Source of the DNA: Maniola hyperantus
Lineage: Eukaryota; Arthropoda; Insecta; Lepidoptera; Nymphalidae
Length of the DNA stretch: 64,000 nucleotides
Direction: 5' to 3'
NCBI RefSeq assembly: GCF_902806685.2
Contig: NC_048543.1
Location: 5,188,106-5,252,105 of the forward strand
A program made the translations under genes and the position numbers. A model generated the notes under the pieces. That model did no database searches, was not told the origin of the DNA, and was given only the letters and a program-made list of their open reading frames with translations. Below, in pieces: positions 41,661 through 54,317 of the stretch; positions within the stretch are counted from its first letter, which is position 1; each line of letters begins with the position of its first letter.

Positions 41661-42044
41661 AATTTGATTTGGATTGTAAATTTAATTTGATTTGGATTTT
41701 GGCGGCTGTGACTGGTGATTGTTATTTCTAATTTTTCTTTACAACACAGTGTCGCTGCAGGGCACAGTCTCCAAATTACTTTGCCTTCAGTAAAAAACAA
41801 TTTGAAAAAGTCCAAGCATAAAAACCTTAGTAATGGGGAGAGTCAATAAAATTTTTGTCCTGTCAGGAATAGTTTCTTAACTGACTGATATGACAGACAA
41901 TACACAGCTTCGGGTGCCTTCAAATTTGCCGAAGCGGGAGTTGGAGCGCGGCTGCAGCGCTGCGGCGGCGCTCCTTTGTAAATCCATATAATTTGGATCG
42001 ATGAACTGACACTCAAGAAGTAGGTGAGCACTATATTTAAGCCT

Positions 42045-42420
42045 ACTAGCTGATGCCCGCGACTTCGTACGCGTTGATTTTGGTTTTTAAAAATCCTGTA
42101 GGAACTATTTGATTTCCCGGGATAAAAAGTAGCCTATTTCACGCTCCAGCAGGGCGATTGTCTAAAACCTGCATCAATCATTATTACAATCTCAATTGTT
42201 CTGATTGGCTGAATTTGTGCGATTCTTGTTGCATCAATGCATTGTGGCCAATAGTGAGCGAGCATTAACCAATCAGAGATGATTGCGATCGTGACATTGT
42301 AGCTGTCAAACAACCGCGGTAGGGCCACGGGTCTTTAACTATACCCATGCAACGCCATACGACGTGATTGAAGGACTAACCAACAAACAAACACACTTTC
42401 GCATTTATAATAAGGGTAGT
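42045..42420 (-). mobile_element. Helitron-like element interrupted by a MITE
   Basis: CTAGCTGATGCCCGCGAC at the left and 'acacactttcgcatttataa' at the right. After 'atttcacgctcca' the element stops at 42148 and resumes at 42329 with 'ggtctttaactatacccatg', exactly as the intact copy at 11668-11874 would predict. Confidence 0.75.
42149..42328 (+). mobile_element. ~180-bp MITE, copy 2, nested
   Basis: It starts GCAGGGCGATTGTC and ends GGTAGGGCCAC; it is the reverse complement of 12220-12398. Insertion into a known Helitron-like sequence defines the borders to within 1-2 bases. Confidence 0.75.
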
Positions 42421-42813
42421 GATTACCTTCACACTTATTGATGATGCCATCTGTGTTTTCGGGAAGTTTTTGACAGTTGTTTGACACCTAGAAGTTTGAG
42501 GGACAGGAAGATAATTCCGCAATTCCGATGGCCGATAGAATAGAAGGACATTAAAATATTATTGGAAGATTCTGAGAACTAGGCAAAGGTTGATAATAAC
42601 GTATTTTGTTTATCCAAGTGGCAAAAAATTTGGGCAAAAAAAAGCTTGACTTGTACAAAAAAAAGTTGACTCGTCATTATTAGTATTACTGATGAAATAT
42701 CACAATTATTAGATTTACTCATATCAAATATTTTACTATTGTTTTTATTTTTAAAGTTTTATCTGCACAAATACATTTTCAAAAGCTAATTTAGTTCGAA
42801 AAGCCGATAGTCG

Positions 42814-42995
42814 TTGGGATCCTCAAGTGCTGGAATGGCGACCTCGCACCGGAAAAGGCAGCGTTCGAACACCTGTTTCAATCCTGTGGACCAATCCCGC
42901 CGGATTTAGGCGGCACAAAGCTGTGATGTGTGGAAGGATGGAAGAGACAGTGCGGGTACGCCCAGCAGTGAACGTTTATGGGTTGACGATGATAT
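42814..42995 (+). mobile_element. Non-LTR retrotransposon reverse-transcriptase tail
   Basis: The frame encodes VLEWRPRTGK and then degenerates; 'ggatttaggcggcacaaagc' and 'ccagcagtgaacgtttatgg', then 'gacgatgat', keep the order of 49550-49750. Confidence 0.6.
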
Positions 42996-43950
42996 TGAAG
43001 TTTTGTAGACACTCCATAGTTGAAACAAAAACAAATCTCGTGTCAGAAATTAGAATCAAGATTGATGTATCAATTGATTTAAAATCAATTTCTGAGTATG
43101 ATGAACCAACCCAATAAAAGCCAAGTAATTCTTGAGCTAAAATTAAGACAAGAACAGTTATTTAAGTTAGAGTAAGATTCAAGATAGTAGGTTATTTGAA
43201 GTCAGCCCGCTAGGCAAAGTCTGACCGATTGAAAGAGCTAATCACTTTATCGTGATTTCAAACGGTCAGATTTTATTTTAAGCTTCAGAGAAATAGGTTT
43301 TTTTTTTCATATTTTATTTAATTTAAGTATCTTTATTGCCTTTTGCCACCCAGGCGAAGCCAGGGCTCCTTGCTAGTCGATAATAATTTAAAAAATAGCA
43401 ATAGTCTTGATTTGGACTGTTTTATGTAAATGTGTAATAGTTAAGTACCTAGTAGATTTATGTAATCTTTTTAGCGAAGCTTACAAGATTTGAAGGGAAA
43501 TCTTTCTGGCAATAATTTCTAGTTATACCTGCATATTATTTGTTACTTACGATGCCTATAGGTAGGTGCATACGATCACTTTTGATTTTATGGTGATAGT
43601 AAAAAATGTGAAAATAAAATATTCCCACAGTTTTCTGACAGTTTTCATGCTACACACTTTGTTTTAATTGTGGATGTAGGAAATTATAATTCTTCAGTCA
43701 GTAGAAAGTGATCGTATGAAGCCTCATTACCTACTTCCATTCAAAAGTACTGTACCAAAAACATCGAGAAGTCAATTTTTAATTGTAACATCAACCATAA
43801 AATCGCTTTACCATCCAGGTTAATTCAGGTAGGTTAAACCTACTTATTAAGTATTCTGTGGTTGAATGTCGTATGCACAAATCACAATGTTAGGTATGCA
43901 CTTCATAAAACTGCAACGTTCATTTTCGCTCAGTGTTCGCTACAAGACCT

Positions 43951-44111
43951 GTAATGCGCGACAGGTCGAGGTGGCAATCGGGGAGGGAACGCCGCCCGTC
44001 CGCACAGTCCCCGCGCTATCCCGATGCGGGCGAGCGGGGTTGACTTGAAGGTGTGCGGGGCGCCCCCCCCGCGTCATACCCCGATTGCCGTATCGACCTG
44101 TAGCGGACTAT
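43951..44111. mobile_element. GC-rich MITE, third copy
   Basis: 'gcgcgacaggtcgaggtggc' pairs with 'gccgtatcgacctgtagcgg'. The interior 'cgcgctatcccgatgcgggc' matches 16566-16725. Confidence 0.7.
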
Positions 44112-44222
44112 GTACATACATTTTATGAAAGTCTGAGCCATAGTGAAATTTTGATTTATTGTTGTTGTCAAAAATGGTAAAACAATTTTATGGTCAACTA
44201 TACCTAAAATACGAAGGATAGG

Positions 44223-44386
44223 TATAAGTCCCGCAAATTGCTATTGCGCTAGAACCATGTCTAAACATCGAAATGACGCCATTTTGACGTCAGCCGAAAT
44301 AAAAATATACCATCAGCTCAAAACTTCAGTCTAGTGCTGACTTCACTAAAATGGCGGCCACGCGCTTTAGGAATTTGCGGGACTTA
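44223..44386. mobile_element. CCCGCAAATTGCTA MITE, second copy
   Basis: Ends 'ataagtcccgcaaattgcta' and 'gaatttgcgggacttat', with central 'ttttgacgtca'. Reverse orientation relative to 8599-8755. Confidence 0.7.
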
Positions 44387-44760
44387 TTATAGATACTTGA
44401 GCGTGTGCTAGGAAAATTCTACTTAGAATATGACTACCTATAATTATTGTTTTGTTTTTCTTTATGGTTCCGAGTTCTGTTTGGCAGTTTTGGGGAGGTT
44501 GTAACTAACCTGTGGTCCTACCTAAGAAAACCCTGCCCTACATCACATACAGAACTACCTATAAATGTTACTCCTAATTTATTTTTAAAGTGGCACGTGC
44601 ATCATCTAGCAGAAGGATCTTTTGGCAGTGTTGTGCCCATAATAAACCAAGAACTTTTAGAGTATCAGAAGTAATGAGTTCATCAGACAAATGACTTTAC
44701 GGGGTTTGGGCAAAGGAAGTGGGTATTCACATATTGAAACCCAAATGATTGTAAGTGTAG

Positions 44761-45003
44761 GTGTTCGGGCTTTGGAAGTATGTAATCGCGCATTGAAAAC
44801 TAACACATTATTTTGGAACGTGCGTTCGTGTATTGGATTTGTCTAATCAATCATTCGGTGGTTCGCGTATTGAAACCCAACTGTCTACCGTGTTCGGGCT
44901 TTGGAAGTATGTGTTCGCGCATTGAAAACTTAACATATTATTTTGAAACGTGCGTTCGTGTATTGGTTTTGTCTAATCAATCATTCGGTTGTTCACGTAT
45001 TGA
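44761..45003. repeat. 129-bp tandem duplication
   Basis: 44761-44889 and 44890-45003 are nearly identical ('gtgttcgggctttggaagta', 'acgtgcgttcgtgtattgg', 'gtctaatcaatcattcggt'). A more diverged partial third unit may precede them at about 44700-44760. Confidence 0.75.
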
Positions 45004-45009
45004 GTCCTA

Positions 45010-46970
45010 TTAAGCATGAATCTAAATAAATAAATCTTCCTTTAGTTTGTATGGACAACAATCATGCCGTAATCAACGAGATTAACACATTAGTTAAAAC
45101 CCGAATTTATTAGACGTGTGCAAGCTGTTCTCCGGTGAAGCAGGAGAAGAGCTTTGTGTATTGGCATCATTTACCTTATGGGTGAAAAGATTAAAAGATA
45201 AATGATGGTTGATCGCTCCGCCACGCCATCAACGGTGAACTTCTGCCTTCCCTTAGTATCCCATCTTTTGTTCTTGATTTCTCAAGTTATTGAGAGAGCA
45301 ATTTATCTCATGAAATACCAACGAACAGTAGTTCCCCCCCCACAACACGTCATCATTTTTTATATAGCGCAACGTATGCAAGCATACTATTTAAAGCGGT
45401 GCGTCCCGCTTATGTTCAATCGAGAATAGACGATTACGAATATGATTACGATAATGATAATGATCATGAATATGAACATGAGTTGCATTTTTATCGTGGT
45501 GCATTCCCACATTTGATCTTTAGAAGATCAGAAAGATGAGCGGCAGCACTACGGTATCGCCGAAACGAGCTATATTCGCAGGCCAGACCCCAATCTTTCG
45601 AGTTGGTCGTGTATGCATTTGTATTAATATATTATTGCCATTCAGAAGGATATAATAACTATCCCAACACAATTTTAGTTTGTAGATGTATTTGTATTAT
45701 ACATGTAAGCGATAAAATATTTCACGTTAGAAATCACTTTAGCAAAAGATTCTCAGAGCACTGAAGCGCTAGGATTTCCTTTAGGCAGGACGTACAAACA
45801 CCAGAGCGCTCCGACCCTCTCTCGCATGAGTGTCTTCAAACGCTAAAGTTGGTTTATGTATTTGTATTTATAAAAGCCATCAAAAGAGTGCAGAACTCCA
45901 AGCAATATCTGTTTAACATAGAGATCAACAGACCTATCTGTGTCTCTAGTCAATTCAATTCTAGTTTCAGACACATGCGCGGCCCTACAGATAAGAACGT
46001 ATTCCTTCTGTGCACGTTTCCTTGCACTTAGCACTCAATGTATGCAAGCACCGCCGTGCCGGTGGTCCGTCAACACCCGCGACAACTCATTTGGCATTTA
46101 GGCATCGACCGCTGGGTCGTTCCCATGTACTACCTTCCCAACTGCAGTTTTCCTCGTTATACGAGTGTTTATAACGTTTTGTAAATTTGATCTTCAAAAT
46201 AGTTATTTTATGTTTTTATGTGTTAGTACAGCATTATTATAATCTACTAAACTGATTTCATAAACTTTAACCTAATATTTTAGTACTCTTTTCAACAAAT
46301 TTTCCTATTGCTTTATTAGTATGGGAGATCATTAGTATGGGAGTCCATGATTGTTACAAGGTGCTTCAAAAAGCTGCGTAGTTCTCTAACTTCCCTGCAT
46401 AATATTATGGCAAAACAGACTTGCCAGCCAGTCTGCGGAGGCTTCGAGAATGCATTTTTAATATTTTTATTAACGAATGTTTAGCTCAAACGTACAGCTT
46501 AAACAGCTGAGCTACCTAGATTGTCTGTAAAACGTAAACTCACTGAAGATTTGGAGAAACTACAGCGGGTACTACCTTCTTATATAAAAACCTAAATCAA
46601 CGCGGACGAAGTTGCGGGGAAAAGTTGATAAAATAATAATAGTATTTTGTCTGAATCTAATAGGTCGCAAGCGTGATAGCCAAGGTGCTATAAAATATAC
46701 CTACTAGAAATTGAACCTTGACTGCACAATTTTGTATAAAGTTTTATCATTAGGTTAGAAATACTCGTAGGTCCTATCTGCCAACATTATATTGTAGAAC
46801 CACTTTACAAACTTTCATTTTAGCAAGCACCTCCTTGCCCATCTATTCATGAGATATAGTTATCTATTGATTCGGACTTTGTATCTACATGATTTAACCT
46901 TAATAATAATATAATATTATTAAATAAATGCTAAAAAACCAGACAAAACATGTTTGCTTTTATCCGTTTT
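45010..46970. other. Intergenic DNA, no supportable gene
   Basis: Unique-looking, moderately AT-rich sequence. Short open frames exist on both strands near 45202-45429 and 45843-46034 but show no motif, splice context or start context worth calling. Positions 46580-46620 hold a Helitron-like end fragment. Confidence 0.4.
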
Positions 46971-46972
46971 TA

Positions 46973-47720
46973 GGGTCCTGTACCTCAAAAGGAAAAAAGG
47001 AACCCTTATAGGATCATTTTGTTGTCTGTCTGTCAAGAAAACCTATAGCAGAGACTCCCGATTGGTGGTCCGCGAAACCCTGGGGTTCCGTGGAAGGGTC
47101 ACGGGTTCCACGGTCTGTCCGAGAGTTACCTAAATAAGACGTTTGTGGAAAAGACTCATAACCGCGCCGCACCGTCACGCCGACACGGCAGTCTAAGATG
47201 GAAGCTACCCGGTAGGTATACTCCTAATCGGTTTCTACACGGCATCTTACCGGGAACGCTCAATCGCTTGGCGTTACGTCTTTACCGATAAGGTGGTAAC
47301 TAGCCGCCGCCGAATCCTCAAATCGAACCGGGACCTCCAACTTTTAATTCAACAGTGCACGCACTGCGCCACAGAGGTAATTAACGTCAGTATTTCTTGT
47401 CACAATAAATGTTTTGCAATACTTATAATAATAATTATTTATCATTATCAAAATAGCCAGCTAGGGTTCCGCCAAAAAAAGTATGATCAATTGGGGTTCC
47501 ATGGCCAAATAAAATTGGGAACCCCTGGACCCCCCCTTGACCTGAGATAGGGGTACTTCCCGTTGACCTAGAATCATGAAATTTTGCAGGTAGGTAGGTC
47601 TTAAAGCATAAGTAAAGGAATAAATCCGAAAACCAAGAATTTGTGGTTACATCACAAAAAAAAATTAAAACGTTTTCAAGAAACAATAATTTGCTAAAGC
47701 ACAGATGGCGCTGCACTGTA
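46973..47720. mobile_element. 'gggtcctgtacc' repeat split by a SINE-bearing insert
   Basis: The repeat known from 14294-14732 runs 46973-47040 ('ctcaaaaggaaaaaaggaac', 'ttgtctgtctgtcaagaaa') and resumes at about 47548 ('ggtacttcccgttgacctag', 'aatcatgaaattttgcaggt'). The 0.5-kb insert begins 'gagactcccgattggtggtc', ends near 'cccccccttgacctgagata', and contains a reverse SINE-A (47186-47382). Confidence 0.6.
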
Positions 47721-48205
47721 ATTTTAGCATTGACTTATTATTTGAGACAAAAATGATAGACAATCCATTTTTGCCTGCCTGCGGCTCTATTTTTAAACTC
47801 ACAACTATGTTTCATAAACTTTATCTAGGTAATTTTAGTATTTTCTTGTTCAAGTACAGGATATGTGTCAATTTCTAATACCTATGTAGGAAGTTATATA
47901 GCCGTTTTTGCACAGCGTTTTTGACATATATAGCGTCGACTTCAATGTCCACTATCGTAAGAGACATAGTAAGAGAGCTCCTATGAATCAATAAAGCTTT
48001 TTATATTTTGTATGCAATACCTACTCAGCTGAAGGCCATTCATCAGTTTAGGTACATATTATATTTAAATTTGAAGTACCTAACTACTTAATTATTTACG
48101 GTCAGTAATTCAGAAGTTATAAGGTTGTGACAGACGGACATACTCGAGTAGACTCAGAGACCTCGCTTCGCTCGGTAAATAAAAAAGACTAACAGTAGAT
48201 ATCGA

Positions 48206-48211
48206 TTTATT
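48206..48211 (-). terminator. Poly(A) signal of the desaturase gene
   Basis: AATAAA on the minus strand 60 bases after the desaturase stop codon. Confidence 0.6.
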
Positions 48212-48270
48212 TAATTAGAATTTATAACTTAACATATCAAATAATAATTTAGTCACTATAAAAAGGCATT

Positions 48271-51200
48271 CTACATCATTTTATCAAAACCTTTGGGTCC
48301 TTTTTTGTTTATAATAGCTTCAATCAGGGATGGCGACGCTTTCTTCAAGTCATAAGCCCAACCGATGCGTGCAAACAAGTCTATGTAAAAGGTAGTAATG
48401 TTAAGGAAATAAGACAGCTCTGCCGCTTTGTAGTCCCAAGGGAAGGTGTGGTGATAGTTATGCCAGCCCTCACCCATGGCGAAAAAGGACACTTTCCAGT
48501 TTTCAACAGGCATGATATTGCTGAAATGTTATACAAAGGTCGTTACTATCAAAAAATTATACACTGAGTACGTAAATTACATTGCCTATATATAAATATT
48601 TCTGATGCATTTAACGCATATTTTGTATAAAGTAGCCCCAATAGCTAAACCACGGTAAAGAAGCGAGCGGACTGAAATTCGAAAGGTCGGCGCGGCGGGG
48701 GTAAACCCCACCGTTGCACTCACAGGTTGCACTATACATCTAGGTACCTACTTCTGCAGCCATCTACTTCAGCAATGTTATGCGAAACGATTGCTCCAGA
48801 TTGCTCCACTTATTGCTCCAGAATTCAGATTTCACTTCCTGAAAGACTATAAAATAGAATTCTACTTATACTTACACATCGTACGGCTTGTGTCCCCAGA
48901 GATGCGCAAAACTGTTCACAGACCAGGTGAAGTTGACACTCATTAGATAACGTGCAAACGTAGAAACTATGGCCATATCCCATGTATCATTCCAAAATAT
49001 CACTTTAATGACAGTAGGTATTACGAAACACAATGCTATTTTGAAAAAATAGAAGTATCTGAAAAGCAAGATCATTTACAAGTTAGATAAATAGGTACCA
49101 GTTAGCCAGACATCCTTAAACTTTTTTAAGTAAAGTTTAAGGTAGGCAAGCGGTTGCCTCGATACTAATGGTGTGGTGGCTTTGGGAGATAACAGGCAAT
49201 AAAGGTGTAAAAAATCTTACGTCAAAATATAAAGTCAATTTTTTATATTTTAGTATTAGAAATCACGTCATGCATTGCAATGCATGACGTGATTTGATAC
49301 AATTTTGAACAAAAAAAAAATTACACTTATTACTTTGACGCTTACACCTTTGTTACCTGTTATCTCCCAAAGCCACCATGAACTTCATAGTCGCTGATTG
49401 TTCCTCCCTGTGTTGAGGACAATACGCAGATAAACTTTCAGTTTTGATAAAATAACGAAAGGCTCTCTGAAAGGGCGTCTGAACCTCCCGGCCTTCTCTC
49501 TATAACTATATTATAACATTCCTACTGACTTAGTACGTAAAACCGTTAGACGTTGGTGTCCCAAGGTGCTGGAATGGCGACCTCGTACCGGAAGACGCAG
49601 TGTTGGAAGACCCTCCACTAGGTGGATGGACGACATCAGACGAGTCACAGGGAGCCGCTGGATTCAGGCGGCGCAAGACCATGGCGTGTGGAAGAACCTA
49701 CAAGAAACCCATGTCCAGTGGACGTCTATCGGTTGATGATGATGATGATTGACTTACTTTGCATGAAACTTGACGACTGGGTCGTCGAGAATGTCACTCA
49801 TGTCAAGTTTATTTCCCTCTTTGACGACGAGTGGGTGTTTCTTCATCATAAGCCAGCCAACGTGGGAGAAGAAGAATCCTCGTCGGGCATCGTGGGGGTC
49901 CGCCGTGGTTTCAGAAAATTTGTGGTGGACCCGATGGTCTCTCACCCAATTAAATATATTGTTCTAAAAGTATTAACAAACATCAATTTTGTAGCAATTT
50001 ATTATTATTAGAGGTACAGTGCGCGCTAAACAAGTAGTTAAAGTTAAAACATAATTATGGCGGCTTGCGCAGGTCACAGACCCTGAAAGATCCTGAAACT
50101 TGGTTTTGTAGTTGTACAATGCGCGGTGAGTGGTGACACGCCAAAACAAGTAGGTAGGTAGGTAGGTATAATGCGTACGAATTGAGTTCTCGCGTACCAT
50201 TCTAACTTTATGTCCTTATTTTAAAAGTGAACCGTACTTTTGACATGACAGTCTCTCTCTCTCTCTCTCAGATCTCTTATAGTTTAATTAACTTTAAGCC
50301 GTGAAGTTTTAAGTGGTCCAATCATATCAACCTTCCCCTAACTACCTATGTGTATCGAATATGTTTTCAGTATCCAATATATTTTGTAACTAAAAATAAT
50401 GGCGGCCTCAAAACAGCTGTTATGTTTGGCGGCAATATTGGACACTTGCTAGTGGAAAATGTCACGCCATCTTATTATTTGAACATGATTAAATTGCAGT
50501 AGGTACCTGTGCGATAATAAAACTTTGTAGATCTGTCTGTCTTTGTAGGTGGACACATATTATTGTGTGGTAATGTGTGGTAGGTAGGTATGACACGAGT
50601 GTAAGAGTCACTTTAAGGGTAGGTACCTAAATGTATTGAAGAATTATTCAATCATACCTGACCAGATACGGAAAAGCAGATCATAAATATTATTCTAAGC
50701 GGTAGCGTGGCTTTGAATGCTCTATGGGTCCAGAATCTGTGAGCTCCTGCAGTTACGCCAAAGCCGCTCACTCCTCCCATAAATAATTCTGAAGACGAAT
50801 TCATATTGTACGGTTATTTTTTTATATAGGGTATTTATCTATATATTATTATATCACTTATTAATATTTAATATTTAATCCATACGGATTGTTGCGGATT
50901 CCAATATTTTACCTTCCGCGGATGCGGATGCGGATGTTTGAATTAATGCGAATATTCGGCGTTTGCGAATGCGGATGCGAATGTCCGATACCCCTGTTGA
51001 GTACCATTGTACACTTTTTGATTGGTCAGTTAGCGAACGAAAATATCAACTAGCAAACTGGTTGCAAATATGAATCCGCATCCGTAAAAGCTCCGCATTA
51101 TATGATGCGAATGCGAATATTCGTAACAGCCCTAATCCATACTACTATTATACATATGTCACATCCGGCTTTACTCACGTGTTTAGTCGACGTTAGCCCG

Positions 51201-52207
51201 ATTAGTTTCGAACCCATCCGGGGTCCTTTTTCAAAGGGAGTCTGCGCACACTTTGCTACTACTACTGCTACTACTACTAGGTACTACTAATACGTCGGCA
51301 TACTAATATTACCTAGTACAAATGTATAAGTGTGTCTGTCTGTCGACTAGCTTTTCACGGCCCATCTGTTTCACGATCTTCACGAAATCGAAAATAATGC
51401 GTAGAAAATTACTTCTCACACGCCATTTTAACTTCATGTGTCAAACTTCAAGTCAAAAGTACGATTTTTATTTTAAAGGTGAACCGTGCTTTTGACATGA
51501 CAGTTGACCCATAGAGTTAAAATGGCGCGTGGAAAGTCATTTTGTACTGACTATACCACGGATTTCTGTTCCGTGGGCTATACAGATATAGCTTGTATCC
51601 CGGAGAAGGATATAAGCTTTTATCCCGGAAAACAAACCTACCCACGGGATGTTTAAAAACCTAAATCGCGGATTACGCCGCGGGCATCATCCTGAAGACA
51701 ATGTTTTTTATTCGATTATACACGTTGGCCCTTGACTGCAGTCTCACCTGGTGGTAAGTGATCATTCAGTCTAAGATAAAATGAATTGAACTCGCCCATT
51801 AGTAAATATTAGGTTTTGCTATCTTGTTGTGTATAAATAAAAATCTTGCATTAGGACTTACCAAAAAGCCAACTTTGCCATACAGGCACTATCCCGTACT
51901 GGGAAAAGGCATTTACAGCGTATACCGTTGTTATTATATGAAAGAAAGATATGAGAAAAGTGTTAATCCATCGAATCGGTGTCACAAACCCCATGCTCTT
52001 TTCCCATCTCCTTATAGGTGCCAGAAATTTTGGATCACTTTTTGGTAATGCCTCATCGTAATAATCAACACACTTGTGTAGTACAACACCGTTCCCATTG
52101 CAATTTTCTCGCAAATCAAACTTTGTATCTTGATTTATAATATTGTAATTGTCAATAAGCAGTTTTTGTTTTGTTAACACTTTCGTGAAAGTGACCGCTG
52201 GCGCCAT
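48271..52207 (-). CDS. Acyl-CoA desaturase (membrane front-line diiron type), 371 aa, complete
   Basis: Five coding exons (minus): 51862-52207, 50658-50788, 49758-49963, 48876-49058 and 48271-48520, all in phase, giving 371 residues. Three histidine boxes are present: GAHRFWTH (H132, H137), DHRVHH (H169, H172, H173) and GEGWHNYHH (H309, H312, H313), plus the metal-binding NSFAH (N276, H280). FFSHVGWLM and HTFPWDYKAAEL are typical of insect first desaturases. These ER membrane enzymes use cytochrome b5 and O2 to insert double bonds into fatty acyl-CoA; in moths the family includes housekeeping delta-9 and pheromone delta-11 types, and motifs alone do not decide which. HRFWTH is unusual, since the common lepidopteran form is HRLWSH or HRLWAH. 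The N-terminal 60 residues before the first membrane span are long and divergent. An acceptor 'attacag' just before AAAATGG implies a 5' UTR intron. Confidence 0.95.
49170..49500. mobile_element. Foldback MITE in desaturase intron 3, left-truncated
   Basis: 'ggtggctttgggagataaca' with 'ggcaataaaggtgtaaaa' mirrors 'tacacctttgttacctgtta' and 'tctcccaaagccaccatg'. The centre holds the palindrome 'catgcattgcaatgcatg'. The outer arm is present only on the right; the full form is at 54573-54932. Confidence 0.7.
49550..49750 (+). mobile_element. Non-LTR retrotransposon 3' end touching desaturase exon 3
   Basis: The plus frame encodes VLEWRPRTGRRSVGRPSTRW and then MDDIRRVTGSRWIQAAQDHG, the C-terminus of an RTE-type reverse transcriptase, followed by a stop and a (GAT)n tail. 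The tail ends within a few bases of the minus-strand GTAAGT donor of desaturase exon 3 (49752-49757). Confidence 0.75.
51297..51690 (+). mobile_element. Helitron-like element split by a MITE
   Basis: 51297-51388 ('tgtctgtctgtcgactagct', 'cacggcccatctgtttcacg') continues at about 51572 ('cagatatagcttgtatcccg', 'aaaacctaaatcgcggatta'). The 51390-51555 insert is a copy of the 6818-6985 MITE. It lies in desaturase intron 1. Confidence 0.65.
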
Positions 52208-53425
52208 TTTCTGTAATATTAAACACACATTAACAGGGTTAAGTAAGTACAATAATTGAACTGTAGGACACGATATACCTACTAAATGTGTTTAAAATGC
52301 TTTTTAAATTCATACTTAATTATCATATTTTCAATTTAAATAATTGCATTATTATTTTTCAGTGATCCGAGAGCCTGAAGGATATTTGTACTTATACCTA
52401 CAAGTTGAAAGTTTATTAAGTGGTTCTTGTAAATATTGTTGCAAATGGTGACAAATGACTTTCTTCACCTTAGCAGTCTAACTTTAAAGATAGAACAGGA
52501 AGATGAAACAACGTATTATGTAAGAACCAATAGGTAAAAATATCTAAATCATTGTTATACTCACTTGCTGAATATCAGTCTAACCAAACCAATAATAGCA
52601 TTAGAACTAAATGAACCTTCTTATAAGTGGCTGATTTTATTCGACAATGCGGATACATTTAGCACGTTTTTAATAACTAACGCAATGCCTACACGTAGAA
52701 TCATTTTTGTAACTTAAAAAAATACGCACTGATTGAGAACCTCCTCTGTTTTTGATGTATTAATGAATTGCTTACATTAATCGCATAAGACGCATTTTGT
52801 TATTAATATATTATATGTAGGAACCTTAAAATCTATTGATCAGGTCAGAAATAACACTCACTGCGATTATATTAGGTACATTAATTGTTTGATGTAACCA
52901 GGATATTAAATTAAAAAGATCCGTTAGACAATAGGATACGATAGCAAACTGTTTTATCTACTGACAACAAAATGAGCTGGATCTAGATACAGTGATAAAT
53001 CATTGCTTTTATTGAAACTAATAAAAAATTTCTTGACCCATTTAATTATAGAATCACCACGACACAAAAGTTAACGTTGAATGAGGAATGCTTATAAAAG
53101 CTAACTATGAGCACAGCAAATACACTGTTTTTTTATGCAAATCATTAGTTAATTAAAAACCTACGAGGTACTTACCTACTTACAGAATTTGTATGATTTA
53201 TAAAGTAAAATTGGTCATGTCTTTTAGGACTAAGTGTCTAATTATATGTGCGAACTGTTTTTTTAAGATCGCTTTCGGGGTTCCGTAGCTACTCAAATAA
53301 ACCACGTTTTTGGTAATAGCACTCTCGTGAATAAGTAGTGCGTAGAAGCTTGCCAATAAGAAGTAAGACAAACTGGCATATTCATTAGCCTTTAAAGTCT
53401 GATGATTTGTCCGGCAGTGCAAGCT
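52208..53425. other. Upstream region of the desaturase gene
   Basis: This stretch has few recognisable repeats. The minus-strand acceptor at about 52211-52217 shows that the first, non-coding exon must lie further up, but no unique donor or promoter could be fixed; a TATA-like 'tataaaag' occurs near 53093 on the plus strand. Confidence 0.4.
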
Positions 53426-53429
53426 TATG

Positions 53430-54317
53430 TTGAGATTGAGATCTATAGAGCGTACCTACTTTGACTTTACTCAGACTTAGTTAGTTAGTTTCAGTTAAAA
53501 AGAGACTAATACCTCCCGTACCTCCTCGCCTTTGAATTTTTGCTGATTCTGATGTTGCTTGAATGTCGAGGGTCACCAATAATGTAGCTGCGTGGTTATG
53601 TAATGATGAACCAGCTTCAATATAATGCTGTCCCGTTTTAACAGTGTCTAAGTCTGAGCTGAGTCAAAGCATGATCTTTGCCTTATCTCAAATTATTATA
53701 TCAGCATAGGAAAGTACCTACGTTTTGCAAAACGCACCTTGCAACGCTCCGCATCTCCATGGACGTAGTCTTAGCGGTTATGCAAAATATATCTTTTGGA
53801 GAAACGGAAATATTATGTGTCGAAGAAATATCTTATAATAAAATACTAATTGTACTCATGTACAATTTTAATGAAAGCCTATTTATAACTGTAGTATGGA
53901 GGTACCTAGGTACCTGTAGACTATCTATATAAAGTGAGAAATTGATTGATTGACAAAATGTACATGACTAAGGTCTACGACTAGACACTCCAGATTTCAA
54001 TCGAGGCTTTCTCTATTCATTCACATAGACTCTCACTATGAACGTACTTTCAGAAATTCTACATTTCACGCGAGGAACTCGAAGGCAAAAAGCTAGTTTA
54101 AACGCCGTACGGAACGGACACACTCTTGTTTATTATCATAGTACTGATGACGTTATGTGGACTTTAAAAACAGTATTCGTTTTTGACCTCAAGTCAAGTA
54201 GGTCTGTACGTAAATAGGTATATTGTATTTATTTGTCTTCACTTTTCGTGTACATAAATTTTTTAACCTCTGACCGATGCACGTCATCTACTCGGTTATA
54301 GAAAAAAAAGATACTGT
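53430..54317. other. Intergenic DNA with interrupted foldback MITE
   Basis: 53430-53670 carries 'gagatctatagagcgtacct' and 'agtctgagctgagtcaaag' as outer arms, a diverged and interrupted version of 9425-9571. Nothing else is supported up to 54317. Confidence 0.45.

Noticed and set aside
44761..45003. CRISPR-like direct repeats
   Set aside because: Two to three long direct copies without short regular spacers; the host is an animal.
45843..46034. Pair of overlapping ~60-codon frames on both strands
   Set aside because: No homology recognised, no splice or poly(A) context; likely chance.
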